From Streptomyces sp. 378 (lineage in GTDB: Bacteria; Actinomycetota; Actinomycetes; Streptomycetales; Streptomycetaceae), in contig NZ_JASKMS010000013.1 of NCBI RefSeq assembly GCF_030124145.1, forward strand, positions 124,001 to 188,000: DNA of 64,000 bases, written 5' to 3'. Within the stretch, counting starts at the first letter, position 1, and the number at the start of each line of letters is the position of its first letter. The translations under genes were made by a program, and so were the position numbers. The notes below the pieces were generated by a model. The model saw only the letters and a program-made list of their open reading frames with translations. It made no database searches and was not told the DNA's origin. Positions 1 to 8,244 of this stretch are shown here, piece by piece.

Positions 1-597
1 ACCTACGCGAAGACCGACGAGCAGATCGAGGAGGAGCGCCGCCTCCTCTATGTCGGGGTCACTCGCGCGCGCGAACACCTCCATGTCTCGTGGGCGCTCT
101 CCCGCTCACCCGGCGGCCGTCCCAACCGCCGCCCCAGTCGCTTCCTCGACGGGCTGCGCCCCGGCTCGACGGCCACCACGGGCCGCATCACCACCGGCGG
201 AGCGGGCGGAATCGAGCGCGGAATCCCCGGAACCAGGGGGTCCGCCCCGAGAAGGACCCAGCGAGTCCCCGCCCGTTGCCGGGTCTGCGGACGCACGCTG
301 ACCGACCCGGGCGGGATGAAGCTGATGCGCTGCGACGACTGCCCCTCCGACATGAACGAGGGCCTGTACGAGCGGCTGCGCGAGTGGCGGGCGGACCAGG
401 CCCGCAGCAGTGGTCAGCCCGCGTTCTGCGTGTTCACGGACAGGACCCTGATGGCGATCGCCGAGACCGCTCCCGACGACGAGCGCGAGCTCGCCCGCAT
501 TCCGGGTGTCGGGATGCGCAAGCTCACCCGTTACGGGGCCGATGTCCTGGCCATCTGCGCAGGCCAGTCAGGCCCGGAGCACACAGATCAGGACTGA
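1..597 (+). CDS. UvrD2-type DNA helicase, C-terminal part (5' end outside window)
   Basis: This is the tail of a superfamily 1 DNA helicase, open from base 1 in frame 1. Helicase motif VI is visible at once (VGVTRARE). A low-complexity Arg/Gly/Ser linker follows, then two cysteine pairs (CRVCG and CDDC) about 17 residues apart. The last roughly 70 residues resemble an HRDC nucleic-acid-binding domain, including the IPGVGMRKLTRYG stretch. Motif VI, a four-cysteine motif and an HRDC domain in that order are what I know of actinobacterial UvrD2 (mycobacterial UvrD2 has a tetracysteine motif plus HRDC), so I assign that subfamily instead of UvrD1/PcrA. The expected role is ATP-driven 3'-5' unwinding in DNA repair. 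Walker A and the other motifs lie upstream of the window. Confidence 0.9.
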   Translation, partial: TYAKTDEQIEEERRLLYVGVTRAREHLHVSWALSRSPGGRPNRRPSRFLDGLRPGSTATTGRITTGGAGGIERGIPGTRGSAPRRTQRVPARCRVCGRTLTDPGGMKLMRCDDCPSDMNEGLYERLREWRADQARSSGQPAFCVFTDRTLMAIAETAPDDERELARIPGVGMRKLTRYGADVLAICAGQSGPEHTDQD

Positions 598-610
598 CAC
601 GAACTCGTCG

Positions 611-650
611 AAAAAATAGTTTGCGCATGCCCCAGCAATCCCCATAGGTT
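611..650 (+). promoter_or_regulatory. Candidate WblC/WhiB7-type autoregulated promoter of wblC
   Basis: An A-run (611-616) lies just before a TTGCGC -35 (621-626). An 18-bp spacer leads to a TAGGTT -10 (645-650), which predicts a start near 657. An AT-rich block directly upstream of the -35 is the known hallmark of WhiB7/WblC-activated promoters. Its position before the wblC leader fits autoregulation. The role is inferred from sequence. Confidence 0.7.
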
Positions 651-761
651 CTTAGGCACGAGAGCAGCGACCTTCTCGGAGGCGCTGATCCCGTGTTGTA
701 CTTGCATATCCGTAGGACTGGTTCACCCGGTCCCCCGAGACGCCGAGAGGAGGCGAGTCCA

Positions 762-1088
762 GTGATCAGCATCAACACCAGCTCCGTCAGCATCGTGAAA
801 ATGACCGATCGCTCGGCCGTCTCCGCGTGCATGCTCGGCGTTTCGACCCTGGGCACCGGTCTGTCCGGCATTCGTGCCGTCCTTCCGGCGTCCTCCTTCG
901 CTGCTCCCGCGGGCCTTCCCGTTCGTGAGCGCAATGAGCGACCGACCAAGGCACTGGAAGCGGCAGTAGAGGCACAGGCGCTGGCCTATGCCTTTACGGC
1001 GACCGGTGCCGGATGCCGGAAGCAGACGACGCAGCACCACCAGATGTGGGCCTTCCGTGGGCCAGAACCCTGGAGTGATCCAGCCTGA
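762..1088 (+). CDS. Leader ORF upstream of wblC (possible regulatory uORF)
   Basis: A 108-codon ORF starts at GTG with a good ribosome-binding site (GAGAGGAGG, 746-754). It ends at a stop inside a small hairpin (1084-1100), just before an intrinsic terminator. The product has no domain I recognise. Its C-terminus is Trp/Pro-rich (MWAFRGPEPWSDPA). It lies wholly inside the predicted wblC leader transcript. In Streptomyces and mycobacteria wblC/whiB7 is known to be controlled by uORF-dependent attenuation, so translation of this ORF may matter more than the peptide. It could instead be an ordinary small hypothetical gene. The actual sensor might also be a shorter ORF within the same leader. Confidence 0.6.
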   Translation: MISINTSSVSIVKMTDRSAVSACMLGVSTLGTGLSGIRAVLPASSFAAPAGLPVRERNERPTKALEAAVEAQALAYAFTATGAGCRKQTTQHHQMWAFRGPEPWSDPA

Positions 1089-1112
1089 TCGCCGATCAGG
1101 CCGGCGCCTTCA

Positions 1113-1153
1113 GGGCCGCGGAACCCCATCCGGGATCCGCGGCCCTTCTGTTT
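1113..1153 (+). terminator. Intrinsic terminator / attenuator in the wblC leader
   Basis: A 10-bp GC stem (1113-1122 with 1136-1145) is followed by TTCTGTTT. A second hairpin at 1084-1100 immediately precedes it and contains the uORF stop codon. A ribosome stalled or terminating there would change folding ahead of the terminator. The placement between uORF and wblC fits transcription attenuation. Confidence 0.75.
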
Positions 1154-1261
1154 GTCCCTGAACAGGGATGACGGACCGAAGGAGCCTCGGGACAAGAAAA
1201 GAACCCGGTACCACCACCCTCCGGCCAACAGGCCGGAACGACAAGACGAGGAAGACGAACC

Positions 1262-1630
1262 GTGCAACTCGAAGCGCACGCCCCGTCCGTACCGCCTTCC
1301 GACACGATCCCCAAGCCCGGCTCCACGGAGGACCCCGCCTTGACCCCGCTCACCGCGCTCACCGCGCTCGATGACGCCATCGAGAACCTGGGTGTGCCCG
1401 TCCCGTGCCGCTCCTACGACCCGGAGGTCTTCTTCGCCGAGTCGCCCGCGGACGTCGAGTACGCCAAGTCCCTCTGCCGCACCTGCCCGCTGGTCGAGGC
1501 CTGCCTCGCCGGTGCCAAGGAGCGGCGTGAGCCCTGGGGCGTCTGGGGTGGCGAGCTGTTCGTCCAGGGTGTCGTCGTCGCCCGGAAGCGGCCGCGTGGC
1601 CGCCCGCGCAAGAACCCGGTCTCGGCATGA
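1262..1630 (+). CDS. wblC: WhiB-like iron-sulfur regulator WblC (WhiB7)
   Basis: A 122-residue WhiB-family protein with GTG start. One cysteine (PCRSYD) and a CRTCPLVEAC cluster provide the four ligands for a 4Fe-4S cluster. The GVWGG turn that contacts the primary sigma factor follows. The C-terminus carries an AT-hook (RPRGRPRKN). WhiB domain plus AT-hook is diagnostic of WhiB7/WblC, which activates intrinsic antibiotic-resistance genes (ribosome protection, efflux, methylation) when translation is inhibited. The long leader, uORF and attenuator upstream agree with this. In S. coelicolor WblC also feeds into sigR expression, and sigR lies 30 kb away in this window. The next gene overlaps by four bases. 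Confidence 0.95.
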   Translation: MQLEAHAPSVPPSDTIPKPGSTEDPALTPLTALTALDDAIENLGVPVPCRSYDPEVFFAESPADVEYAKSLCRTCPLVEACLAGAKERREPWGVWGGELFVQGVVVARKRPRGRPRKNPVSA

Positions 1631-1950
1631 ACACCGCAGGAACGATCGACCGTCCCTTCACGCACGACCCCCAGAAGCAGGCCCCGATGAAGCCGTCCAC
1701 TTACGAGCCCGCAGGCTCCGCGAACCAAGACTTCACCATCAGCGGCGCGAAGGACTCGCGTCAGAACAGGACCCGAGAGATGCAACTCATTCCAGAAGCC
1801 ATGGCTCGTGCGCATATGCGCGAGCGACTGCAGGAGGCGGAGCGAGACCGACAGGCCGTGCGCCTGGTGGCCGCCCGCCGGATGCAGCGCAGGGCGGAGC
1901 GCGCTTCGCTGCGTGCCCGCCGGGCGCTCGCCATGGCGGTCATGCAGTAA
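1627..1950 (+). CDS. Small basic protein translationally coupled to wblC
   Basis: A 107-residue protein of unknown function. Its ATG overlaps the wblC stop codon (ATGA), so translation is probably coupled. The N-terminal 50 residues are polar and look disordered. The C-terminal 50 are rich in Arg, Ala and Glu (RERLQEAERDRQAV and so on) and should form one long charged helix, possibly a coiled coil. There are no cysteines and no signal peptide. The operon position suggests a role in WblC output or antibiotic tolerance, but the sequence does not say which. A strong hairpin follows the gene. Confidence 0.75.
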   Translation: MNTAGTIDRPFTHDPQKQAPMKPSTYEPAGSANQDFTISGAKDSRQNRTREMQLIPEAMARAHMRERLQEAERDRQAVRLVAARRMQRRAERASLRARRALAMAVMQ

Positions 1951-2002
1951 CCCGCCATACCTGAAGCGCGGGCCTCCCACCCAGGGGGCCGAGTATGCGA
2001 CG

Positions 2003-2039
2003 TGGGGGCCGGTCCGTGCCGAACGGACCGGCCCCCACA
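2003..2039 (+). terminator. Strong hairpin terminator after the wblC operon
   Basis: A near-perfect 16-bp GC stem (2003-2018 with 2024-2039) and a five-base loop follow the coupled small gene. There is no long T-tract, as is usual for Streptomyces terminators. Confidence 0.75.
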
Positions 2040-2200
2040 GTGCGTTGAGGACCAGGAACGCACGGTGCCGGCGAGCCGGAATGGAGCGCACACCGAGGCC
2101 GGTGTGCTGGGCCGCCGAGCCGGGGCGTCGAGTCCGATGCCCCGGGGTGTGGCGTCTGACTGGTGGTGAGACTCGCGGCCGGGACTCAGGAGGCCGGGAC

Positions 2201-3568
2201 TTACGCCTCCGCTGCCTCCTCGCCGTCCGCCGGATCCTCCGGGACGAACCCCGGCAGCCACCCCTCCAACTCCTCGCGCAGCCGCACCGTCGCCCCCAGC
2301 TGACACAGCACGCCGATCGTGCTCAGCGTCACCCGGTGGATCAGCAGATAGGACGGGGGCAGGTTGAGTTGTTTGCCGAGCTGGTAGGCGGGGGAGCGGG
2401 GGTCGGCGACCCGGGCCGCCTGGCTGCGCATCCAGCCCCGGGTGAAGGTGAACTCCTCGACCTGCGCCGGCTCGATGATCGGCAGCAGGTAGTCCATCAC
2501 CGCGTCCGGGTTCAGCTCTATGGTCTCCCTGACGAATCCTTCCGCGCACAGCAGCTCGTAGACCGCCTCGGCCTGCCCGTCGAGGGTCATCCGCAGGGAC
2601 TCGCCGATGGTGACCGGCAGGCCGCCCGGAAGACGGTCGACCGTGCCGAAGTCCAGAACGCCCAGCCGCCAGTCGTCCTCACCCTCCGGGCCGCCGGGCA
2701 GAAGCCGGAAGTTGCCCGGGTGGGGGTCGGCGTGCAGCAGGCCCGTGCGGGCGGGGCCGGAGAACAGGAAGCGGGCCAGGAGCTGACCGGCACGGTCGCG
2801 CTGCTCCTGGGTACCGTCCGAGATGATCTCCGACAGCGGGATGCCGTCCATCCACTCGGTGACCAGAACCTGGTCGGACTGGTGGACCACCAGTGGCACG
2901 ACCACGTCCGGATCGTCGGTGAACTCCTGCGCGTGGGCCTGCTGGGCCTGGGCCTCCAGGCCGTAGTCCAGCTCTTCCGAGACGCGGTCCTTCAGCTCCG
3001 CGATCAGCGGTTTGATGTCCATGCCGGGGATCAGCGGACCGAGCAGGCGCGAGAAGCGGCTCAGCTGGTTCAGGTCCGACAGCAGCGCCTCGCCGGCGCC
3101 CGGGTACTGCACCTTGACCGCCACCTCGCGGCCGTCGTGCCAGACCCCTCGGTGGACCTGGCCGATCGATGCCGCCGCGGCGGGCTTGTCCTCGAACTCC
3201 AGGAACAGCTCGTGCCAGCCCTCGCCGAGCCGCTCTTCGAGCACCGCGTGCACGGTCCGGGTCGGCATGGGCGGTGCCGCCTCCTGGAGCTTGGTCAGCG
3301 CGGCCCGGTAGGGGCCGGCCACCTCCTCGGGGAGCGCGGACTCGAAGACGGACAGGGCCTGGCCGAACTTCATCGCGCCGCCCTTGAGCTCGCCGAGCAC
3401 CTTGAACAGCTGCTCCGCCGTGCGCTGCTGGAGTTCGCGGCCCACGAGCTCGGCGGATTCACCGACGATTCGCTTGCCCAATCCCCAGGTCGCCCGCCCG
3501 GCGATGCCGAGCGGGAGCGCGGCGAGTTTGGCGGTCCGGGTAACCGCCTTCCGGGGAAGATCAGACAT
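2201..3568 (-). CDS. ABC1/UbiB-family atypical protein kinase
   Basis: A 455-residue ABC1 (ADCK/UbiB) family protein. The family's KxGQ motif is seen as MKFGQALS. The Ala-rich nucleotide loop replacing a P-loop is AAAASIGQVHRG. The VAVKVQYPG lysine, the catalytic loop LHADPHPGNF and the metal-binding VLDFGTVDR (DFG) are all present. The ATG at 3568 is chosen because GGAGGG lies just upstream; the open frame continues further 5'. Family members bind ATP and influence isoprenoid lipid metabolism or membrane homeostasis. The actual substrate in actinobacteria, which use menaquinone, is unknown. It overlaps the upstream ThiF-like gene by 8 bases, implying one transcript. Confidence 0.9.
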   Translation of the reverse strand: MSDLPRKAVTRTAKLAALPLGIAGRATWGLGKRIVGESAELVGRELQQRTAEQLFKVLGELKGGAMKFGQALSVFESALPEEVAGPYRAALTKLQEAAPPMPTRTVHAVLEERLGEGWHELFLEFEDKPAAAASIGQVHRGVWHDGREVAVKVQYPGAGEALLSDLNQLSRFSRLLGPLIPGMDIKPLIAELKDRVSEELDYGLEAQAQQAHAQEFTDDPDVVVPLVVHQSDQVLVTEWMDGIPLSEIISDGTQEQRDRAGQLLARFLFSGPARTGLLHADPHPGNFRLLPGGPEGEDDWRLGVLDFGTVDRLPGGLPVTIGESLRMTLDGQAEAVYELLCAEGFVRETIELNPDAVMDYLLPIIEPAQVEEFTFTRGWMRSQAARVADPRSPAYQLGKQLNLPPSYLLIHRVTLSTIGVLCQLGATVRLREELEGWLPGFVPEDPADGEEAAEA

Positions 3569-4772
3569 GCGCCCTCCAAGTCCCAGCCGGCCGCTCCGCC
3601 TCTGCCTCACGGCACTGCTCCGACGGCCGTTGCATCGCCATTGTCTCGTGCGACGCCCCGTCCTCGGAGGGGTGCTCCCCTTTTCCCCTCTCCGCCGCCG
3701 CACACGGGCATGCCGGATGTGCCCAGATCGGCCGCGCATGCCAGTGGAGACCAGGGACGGAGACCTCCCAGCGTGCCCCTGCGCTGGAGGGGATCCGGCC
3801 GTCCAGGAAGGCGAGCGCGTGGGCGGCCGCCAGTCCGGCGACGGTCGTGGCCAGCGTCAGATCGCACGGGTGCACCTGCCGCTGCCTGCCGGAACGCCAC
3901 TGGGCGACCAGGCGCGGCCAGGTCGGGTCCCGCTGGGCGCGGCCCTCGTGCAGACATCCCGCGCAGCTCGTCTCCCCGGGCAGGACGAGAGGACCGACCA
4001 CGCCGGTGCCCTCCACGACACCGGCGTACAGATGGGGTGTCCCGGAGGTCATCAACGGCTCGGCGTCGGCCGGGTCGGGCGCGTGCACGGCGACATCGTC
4101 CCGCGGGGCGAGGATCACCAGCGAGAACCCCGGTTCGCCTTCCTCCGGGGATGCCTGCGGCGTGCGACGCTGCGGCCGGTCCGGGGCCGCCCGGCGCACG
4201 GCACGGCGGGCCGACTCGTCCCTGCGGTCGCCGATCGCTTCCGCGGGGTGTCCGCCCGGCCCGACGTCCCACGGCTCCACACGGCCACCGTCGAGCACGT
4301 CCACCCCGCCCACACCGGCCCCCGCCAGGAGCGAGGCCAGCACGGCGCCCACCCGACCCGCGCCGCGCACCTGCACGCGCTGTGAACGCCGGGCGGCCAG
4401 TTGTCCCATCGCGTCGCCGGGAGCCGAGGTCGTCAACGAGAGGGAAGCCAGATCGGGTCGCAGCCGGTCGAGGACCTCCTTCTTCTTCCGCAGGGAGTCA
4501 GCGGCCGGCCCGCCTCCCCGGGCGTCGTCCAGGAGCCCGGCTCGCGCGAGCCTGCGCACCAGCCCGTCGACATGACCGTCGGGCAGATCCATGCGGCGTC
4601 CCTCCTCGCGCAGCAGCTCCAGCCCTCGCGTGCCGTTCAGGAGGTCGAGAAAACTGCCCGTCGCCAGGTCCATCGGACCGAGCGTCATCGCGTGCGCCGG
4701 AGTCATCCCGAACTGCACGGTGTTGAGGTCGCGCCACCCGCACCTCAGCGCAGGTTTCACCATCGGATGCAT
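3561..4772 (-). CDS. ThiF/E1-like adenylyltransferase-fold protein
   Basis: A 403-residue protein with a Rossmann-type glycine-rich segment (GAGRVGAVLASLLAGAGVG) near residue 145, followed by an acidic DVLDGGRVEP stretch as in ThiF/MoeB/E1 proteins. Cysteine pairs (CAGC, later CPC) could hold zinc. The N-terminal 120 residues are unlike canonical E1 enzymes and resemble the leader-binding N-terminus of E1-like proteins in azol(in)e peptide systems. No YcaO or precursor gene is visible nearby. The usual catalytic-Cys region is not obvious, so it may bind rather than activate a substrate. It is cotranscribed with the ABC1 kinase. Function unknown. Confidence 0.75.
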   Translation of the reverse strand: MHPMVKPALRCGWRDLNTVQFGMTPAHAMTLGPMDLATGSFLDLLNGTRGLELLREEGRRMDLPDGHVDGLVRRLARAGLLDDARGGGPAADSLRKKKEVLDRLRPDLASLSLTTSAPGDAMGQLAARRSQRVQVRGAGRVGAVLASLLAGAGVGGVDVLDGGRVEPWDVGPGGHPAEAIGDRRDESARRAVRRAAPDRPQRRTPQASPEEGEPGFSLVILAPRDDVAVHAPDPADAEPLMTSGTPHLYAGVVEGTGVVGPLVLPGETSCAGCLHEGRAQRDPTWPRLVAQWRSGRQRQVHPCDLTLATTVAGLAAAHALAFLDGRIPSSAGARWEVSVPGLHWHARPIWAHPACPCAAAERGKGEHPSEDGASHETMAMQRPSEQCREAEAERPAGTWRAHV

Positions 4773-5087
4773 GACAGGCCCCCGTATGTCATAGATCGTC
4801 CCTGTATGTAGGTGGAGCGAGTCGCAGCCCCGGCCGGCCGCGCCAAGGCCGGTCGCAGGCGCAGCCCGTGAGCGGGCGGTCACCAGCGCAAGGCGGCCCC
4901 TGGTCCCGGGCCGGCCCCGCGATCGCTTCGCCGACGAGATCCAGCATGCCCAAACCCGCCGTCGGCTGCCGAAAGTTGTCCACAGGCCCGGACGTTCGTC
5001 GTACAAACCCGGCGCCCGGTGGTGGCCGACGGGACCGAACCGTCCCGGAGCCGGGACTTCCCCGTGTGCAGCGGGTAACGTCGGGGC
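4773..5087. other. Intergenic region between divergent genes, no gene seen
   Basis: About 315 bases between the leftward ThiF-like gene and the rightward metallopeptidase gene. It should carry both promoters. A somewhat AT-richer patch (4786-4809) just upstream of the leftward gene is the likeliest promoter site for it. I see no convincing short gene, RNA or repeat. Confidence 0.5.
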
Positions 5088-5696
5088 GTGCCCGCCGACC
5101 CACTGCACCGCGCCGGAAAGCCACCGCGCAGCACGACGAGCCAGCCGCCGAGCGGCTCGGTGGCGAGCGCGATCGAGGTCCGCAGGAGCGCCCGCCGACG
5201 CAGAACGGTCTCCGCGTACCGCGAGGGCGATCGCACCGTGGTGCTCATCCCCGCCCGGATGTCCGAGGCGGAGGAGCAGCGCTGGGTGCACGTCATGCTC
5301 GACAAGCTCGCCGCCCAGGAGAGCAAGCGGGCCCTGGGCGACGCGGAGCTGGCCGAGCGGGCCCGGCACCTGTCGGACCAGTACTTCGACGGACGGGCCA
5401 GGCCGGCTTCGGTGCGCTGGGTGACCAACCAGAACACGCGCTGGGGCTCGTGCACCCCCTCCGAAGGCAGCATCCGCCTGTCGCACCGCCTGCAGGGCAT
5501 GCCCGAGTACGTCGTCGACTACGTCCTCGTCCACGAACTCGCCCATTTGCTCGTACCCGGACACGGACCTCGCTTCTGGGCACTGCTGGAGGCCTATCCG
5601 CGCACGGAGCGAGCCCGCGGCTACCTCGAAGGAGTCGTCGCGGCCGAGAGGTTGCCCCACGTACCCGGCGCGCGAGGTGAGAGTCCCCCGGGGTGA
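5088..5696 (+). CDS. YgjP-like (M48-type) metallopeptidase domain protein
   Basis: A 202-residue protein with the zinc-peptidase motif HELAHLLVPGHGPRFW (HExxH plus downstream His) near residues 146-161. About 30 residues earlier is the family signature NTRWGSC. These two features identify the YgjP/DUF45 family, with a SprT-like fold. No signal peptide is visible, so it is probably cytoplasmic. The first 40 residues are Arg/Ser-rich, so the GTG at 5088 is only one of several possible starts. The substrate is unknown. It lies between the divergent E1-like/ABC1 pair and the TerD-AIM24 cluster. Confidence 0.85.
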   Translation: MPADPLHRAGKPPRSTTSQPPSGSVASAIEVRRSARRRRTVSAYREGDRTVVLIPARMSEAEEQRWVHVMLDKLAAQESKRALGDAELAERARHLSDQYFDGRARPASVRWVTNQNTRWGSCTPSEGSIRLSHRLQGMPEYVVDYVLVHELAHLLVPGHGPRFWALLEAYPRTERARGYLEGVVAAERLPHVPGARGESPPG

Positions 5697-5838
5697 CCGA
5701 CCGCTTTCCGCGAGCGAACAGCGGATACGACCGAGTGGGCGTTGTGTACCGGCTCTGTACCGACCTCGTCCGGTGTCCGAGTTTGCCGTTAGCCTGGCGC
5801 GACGCACTCACGTTCTGGATGGGGGACGGTCGTTACGC

Positions 5839-7536
5839 ATGGCCAGGGAATTCCAACGCGGCCACAAGGCCAGGATCAGTGACCTCACCCCGGGCACGGA
5901 TCTGTACGTAGGTGTACAGATCGCGGGCCCCGGGCTGAGCTTCGACATCAGCTGCTTCGGCCTCGACGCCGATGAACGGCTCTCGGACGAGCGGTACTTC
6001 GTCTTCTTCAACCAGCCGAAGTCCCCTGAGGAGTCCCTTCAGCTCCTGGGCGCCCAAGCGGGCGACACGGAGTCCTTCCGGGTGACGCTCGACCGCATCC
6101 CGCCGCAGATCCGGAAACTGTCCTTCACGGCGACGATCGACGGTGCCGGGCAGATGTCGCAGATCGCCTCCGGCTACATCCGCATCGTCGCGGGCGGCCA
6201 GGAGGTGGCGCGCTACTCGTTCACCGGTTCGGAGTTCTCCACCGAACGGGCCGTGATGCTGGGCGACTTCTACCTCAAGGACGTCTGGCGGTTCGCCGCC
6301 GTCGGGCAGGGCTTCGACGGAGGCCTGGACGCGCTGCTGAAGAACTTCGGCGGCGAGGTCGCCGAGGAGGAGACGCCCGCGCCGCAGCAGCCGCAGACCG
6401 GTGCTGCCCCCGGCTTCGCCCCGCCCGCGTTCGGCGTCCCCGGAACCCCGGAATCCGCCGCCGCACCGGCAGCGACTCCCGCCCCCCAGCCGGCCCAGGG
6501 CTTCGCGCCCCCGCCCGGGCCCACTCCGCCTCCGGCTCCGGCGCCCGCGCCCCAGGTGCACGCCGCCCCGACCATCGTCGCGCCCTTGCACACCCCGCCC
6601 GGAGGTTCGCCGGTGCCGCCCCCGGCCCCGGCGCCCGCGCCGTACGGCCAGCCGGGCCAGCAGCCGCCGTACGGCCAGGTCCCCGGCCAGACGGCCCCGC
6701 CGCCCCCCGGCTACGGTCAGCCCCAGGCACCCCACATGCCACAGGCACCCCAGGCCCCCGCCCCGCCCCCCGGCTACGGTCAGCACCCCCCGCCCCCCGG
6801 CTACGGTCAGCAGCCGCCTTTCGGGCAGGCTCCCTACGGAGCTCCGCAGGGCATTCCGCAGGGCGCCCCCCAGGGCGCCGGTGTGTCCGCCGCGCTCCAG
6901 CAGTTCAAGGAGACCCCCACGGGGCAGCGCTGGACGCAGCAGAACAAGAAGCTCGTCCGCGTGGACCTCGGCATCGGCGGACAGCCCGTGCTGGCCCGGC
7001 AGGGCAGCATGGTGCTCTACCAGGGCAAGGTCGACTTCAGCTACAAGGGCGCCGGGTTCGCCGGCCGGATCGTGGGCAACGCGACCGGACAGGAGATGCA
7101 GCTGATGCGCTGCACGGGCCAGGGGCAGGTGTTCCTCGCCGAGAACTCGTCCATGCTGCACCCCGTGGAGCTGCAGGGCGACGCCGTCTGCGTCTCCGCC
7201 GAGAACGTCCTCGCGTTCGATGAGAGCCTCACCTACGAGGTCCGCCGCCTCGAGGGCCACGGCATCCCCGGCGGCGCGCTGTTCACCATGCAGTTCCAGG
7301 GCACGGGCACCATCGTCGTGAAGACGCACGGCACACCCGTGGTGCTGCCCGTCACGCCGACCACCTTCGCCGACTGCAACGCCGTGGTCGCCTGGTCGGC
7401 CGCCGCCCAGGTCGTCGTCTCCAGCCAGGTGCGGATGCGCCGCAACGCCTACCCCGGTGACACGGGGGAGAGCGTCAACCTGCAGTTCCGGGGAGCGCCC
7501 GGGAACTTCATCGTCGTCCAGCCGTACGAGGTCTGA
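5839..7536 (+). CDS. TerD domain-AIM24 domain fusion protein
   Basis: A 565-residue protein in three parts. Residues 1 to about 190 are a TerD/TerZ-type calcium-binding domain (LTPGTDLYVGVQ, CFGLDADERLSDERYFVFFNQ, FTGSEFSTERAVMLGDFYLKD). Residues about 195-355 are a Pro/Gly/Gln-rich linker with repeated PPPGYGQ units, probably disordered. Residues about 360-565 are an AIM24/DUF124 beta-barrel domain. ATG 5839 is chosen because it starts the TerD homology; the open frame extends upstream. TerD proteins belong to tellurite and chemical-stress membrane systems. AIM24 is named after a mitochondrial inner-membrane protein. Two stand-alone AIM24 genes follow within 20 bases, so the three probably form one complex. 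Confidence 0.9.
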   Translation: MAREFQRGHKARISDLTPGTDLYVGVQIAGPGLSFDISCFGLDADERLSDERYFVFFNQPKSPEESLQLLGAQAGDTESFRVTLDRIPPQIRKLSFTATIDGAGQMSQIASGYIRIVAGGQEVARYSFTGSEFSTERAVMLGDFYLKDVWRFAAVGQGFDGGLDALLKNFGGEVAEEETPAPQQPQTGAAPGFAPPAFGVPGTPESAAAPAATPAPQPAQGFAPPPGPTPPPAPAPAPQVHAAPTIVAPLHTPPGGSPVPPPAPAPAPYGQPGQQPPYGQVPGQTAPPPPGYGQPQAPHMPQAPQAPAPPPGYGQHPPPPGYGQQPPFGQAPYGAPQGIPQGAPQGAGVSAALQQFKETPTGQRWTQQNKKLVRVDLGIGGQPVLARQGSMVLYQGKVDFSYKGAGFAGRIVGNATGQEMQLMRCTGQGQVFLAENSSMLHPVELQGDAVCVSAENVLAFDESLTYEVRRLEGHGIPGGALFTMQFQGTGTIVVKTHGTPVVLPVTPTTFADCNAVVAWSAAAQVVVSSQVRMRRNAYPGDTGESVNLQFRGAPGNFIVVQPYEV

Positions 7537-7547
7537 GGGAGCCCGTC

Positions 7548-8228
7548 ATGACACAGCAGCTCGCGGGCCACGCCCCCGCACCCGTCACCGCCCGCATGGA
7601 GAACCACGGCAATCACATGCTGAAGGTCGCCATGCAGACCGGGAACGACCTCCTCGCGCGCGTGGGATCGATGGTCGCCTACGAAGGGTTCGTGCAGTAC
7701 GAGCCCAACCCGCCGGCCGTGCGCCAGATCGCCAAGGACTGGCTCACCGGTGAGGGCGCGCCCCTGATGAAGTGCTCCGGCGACGGCCTGCTCTACCTCG
7801 CCGACTACGGGGCGAACGTCGTCGTCATCAACCTCAACGGCGACGGCATCTCCGTCAATGCCACCAACCTGCTCGCCTTCGACGCCCATCTGACGTGGGG
7901 CGTGGAGCGGGTCAAAGGCCTGGCGAAGTTCGCCGGCCAGGGCCTGTGGAACACCAAGATCTCCGGGCAGGGCTGGGTCGCGCTGACGTCCCGGGGCAAG
8001 CCCATCGTCGTCGACTGCGGAGGCGGCGAGGACGAGACCTACGTCGACCCCGACGCGCTCGTCGCCTGGTCACCGAACCTCAAGGTGAAGGGCAAGCGCA
8101 GTTTCCGGGCCCAGTCGCTGATCGGCCGCGGCAGCGGCGAGGCCTACCAGATGGCCTTCTCCGGTCAGGGCATCGTCGTCGTCCAGCCCAGCGAGGACAG
8201 TACCGACCGCCTCCGGTTCCGGGGCTGA
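7548..8228 (+). CDS. AIM24 family protein (first stand-alone copy)
   Basis: A 226-residue single-domain AIM24/DUF124 protein. It shares with its neighbours the pattern LLARVGSMVAYEGFV near the N-terminus, a GDGLLYLAD-type strand and a C-terminal SGQGIVVVQPSE. It lies 11 bases downstream of the TerD-AIM24 fusion and 16 upstream of a third copy. It has no signal peptide or membrane segment. AIM24 domains form a trimeric double-stranded beta-helix fold, so a hetero-oligomer of the three products is plausible. Function is undetermined. Confidence 0.88.
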   Translation: MTQQLAGHAPAPVTARMENHGNHMLKVAMQTGNDLLARVGSMVAYEGFVQYEPNPPAVRQIAKDWLTGEGAPLMKCSGDGLLYLADYGANVVVINLNGDGISVNATNLLAFDAHLTWGVERVKGLAKFAGQGLWNTKISGQGWVALTSRGKPIVVDCGGGEDETYVDPDALVAWSPNLKVKGKRSFRAQSLIGRGSGEAYQMAFSGQGIVVVQPSEDSTDRLRFRG

Positions 8229-8244
8229 GGGGGAGCCACACACC

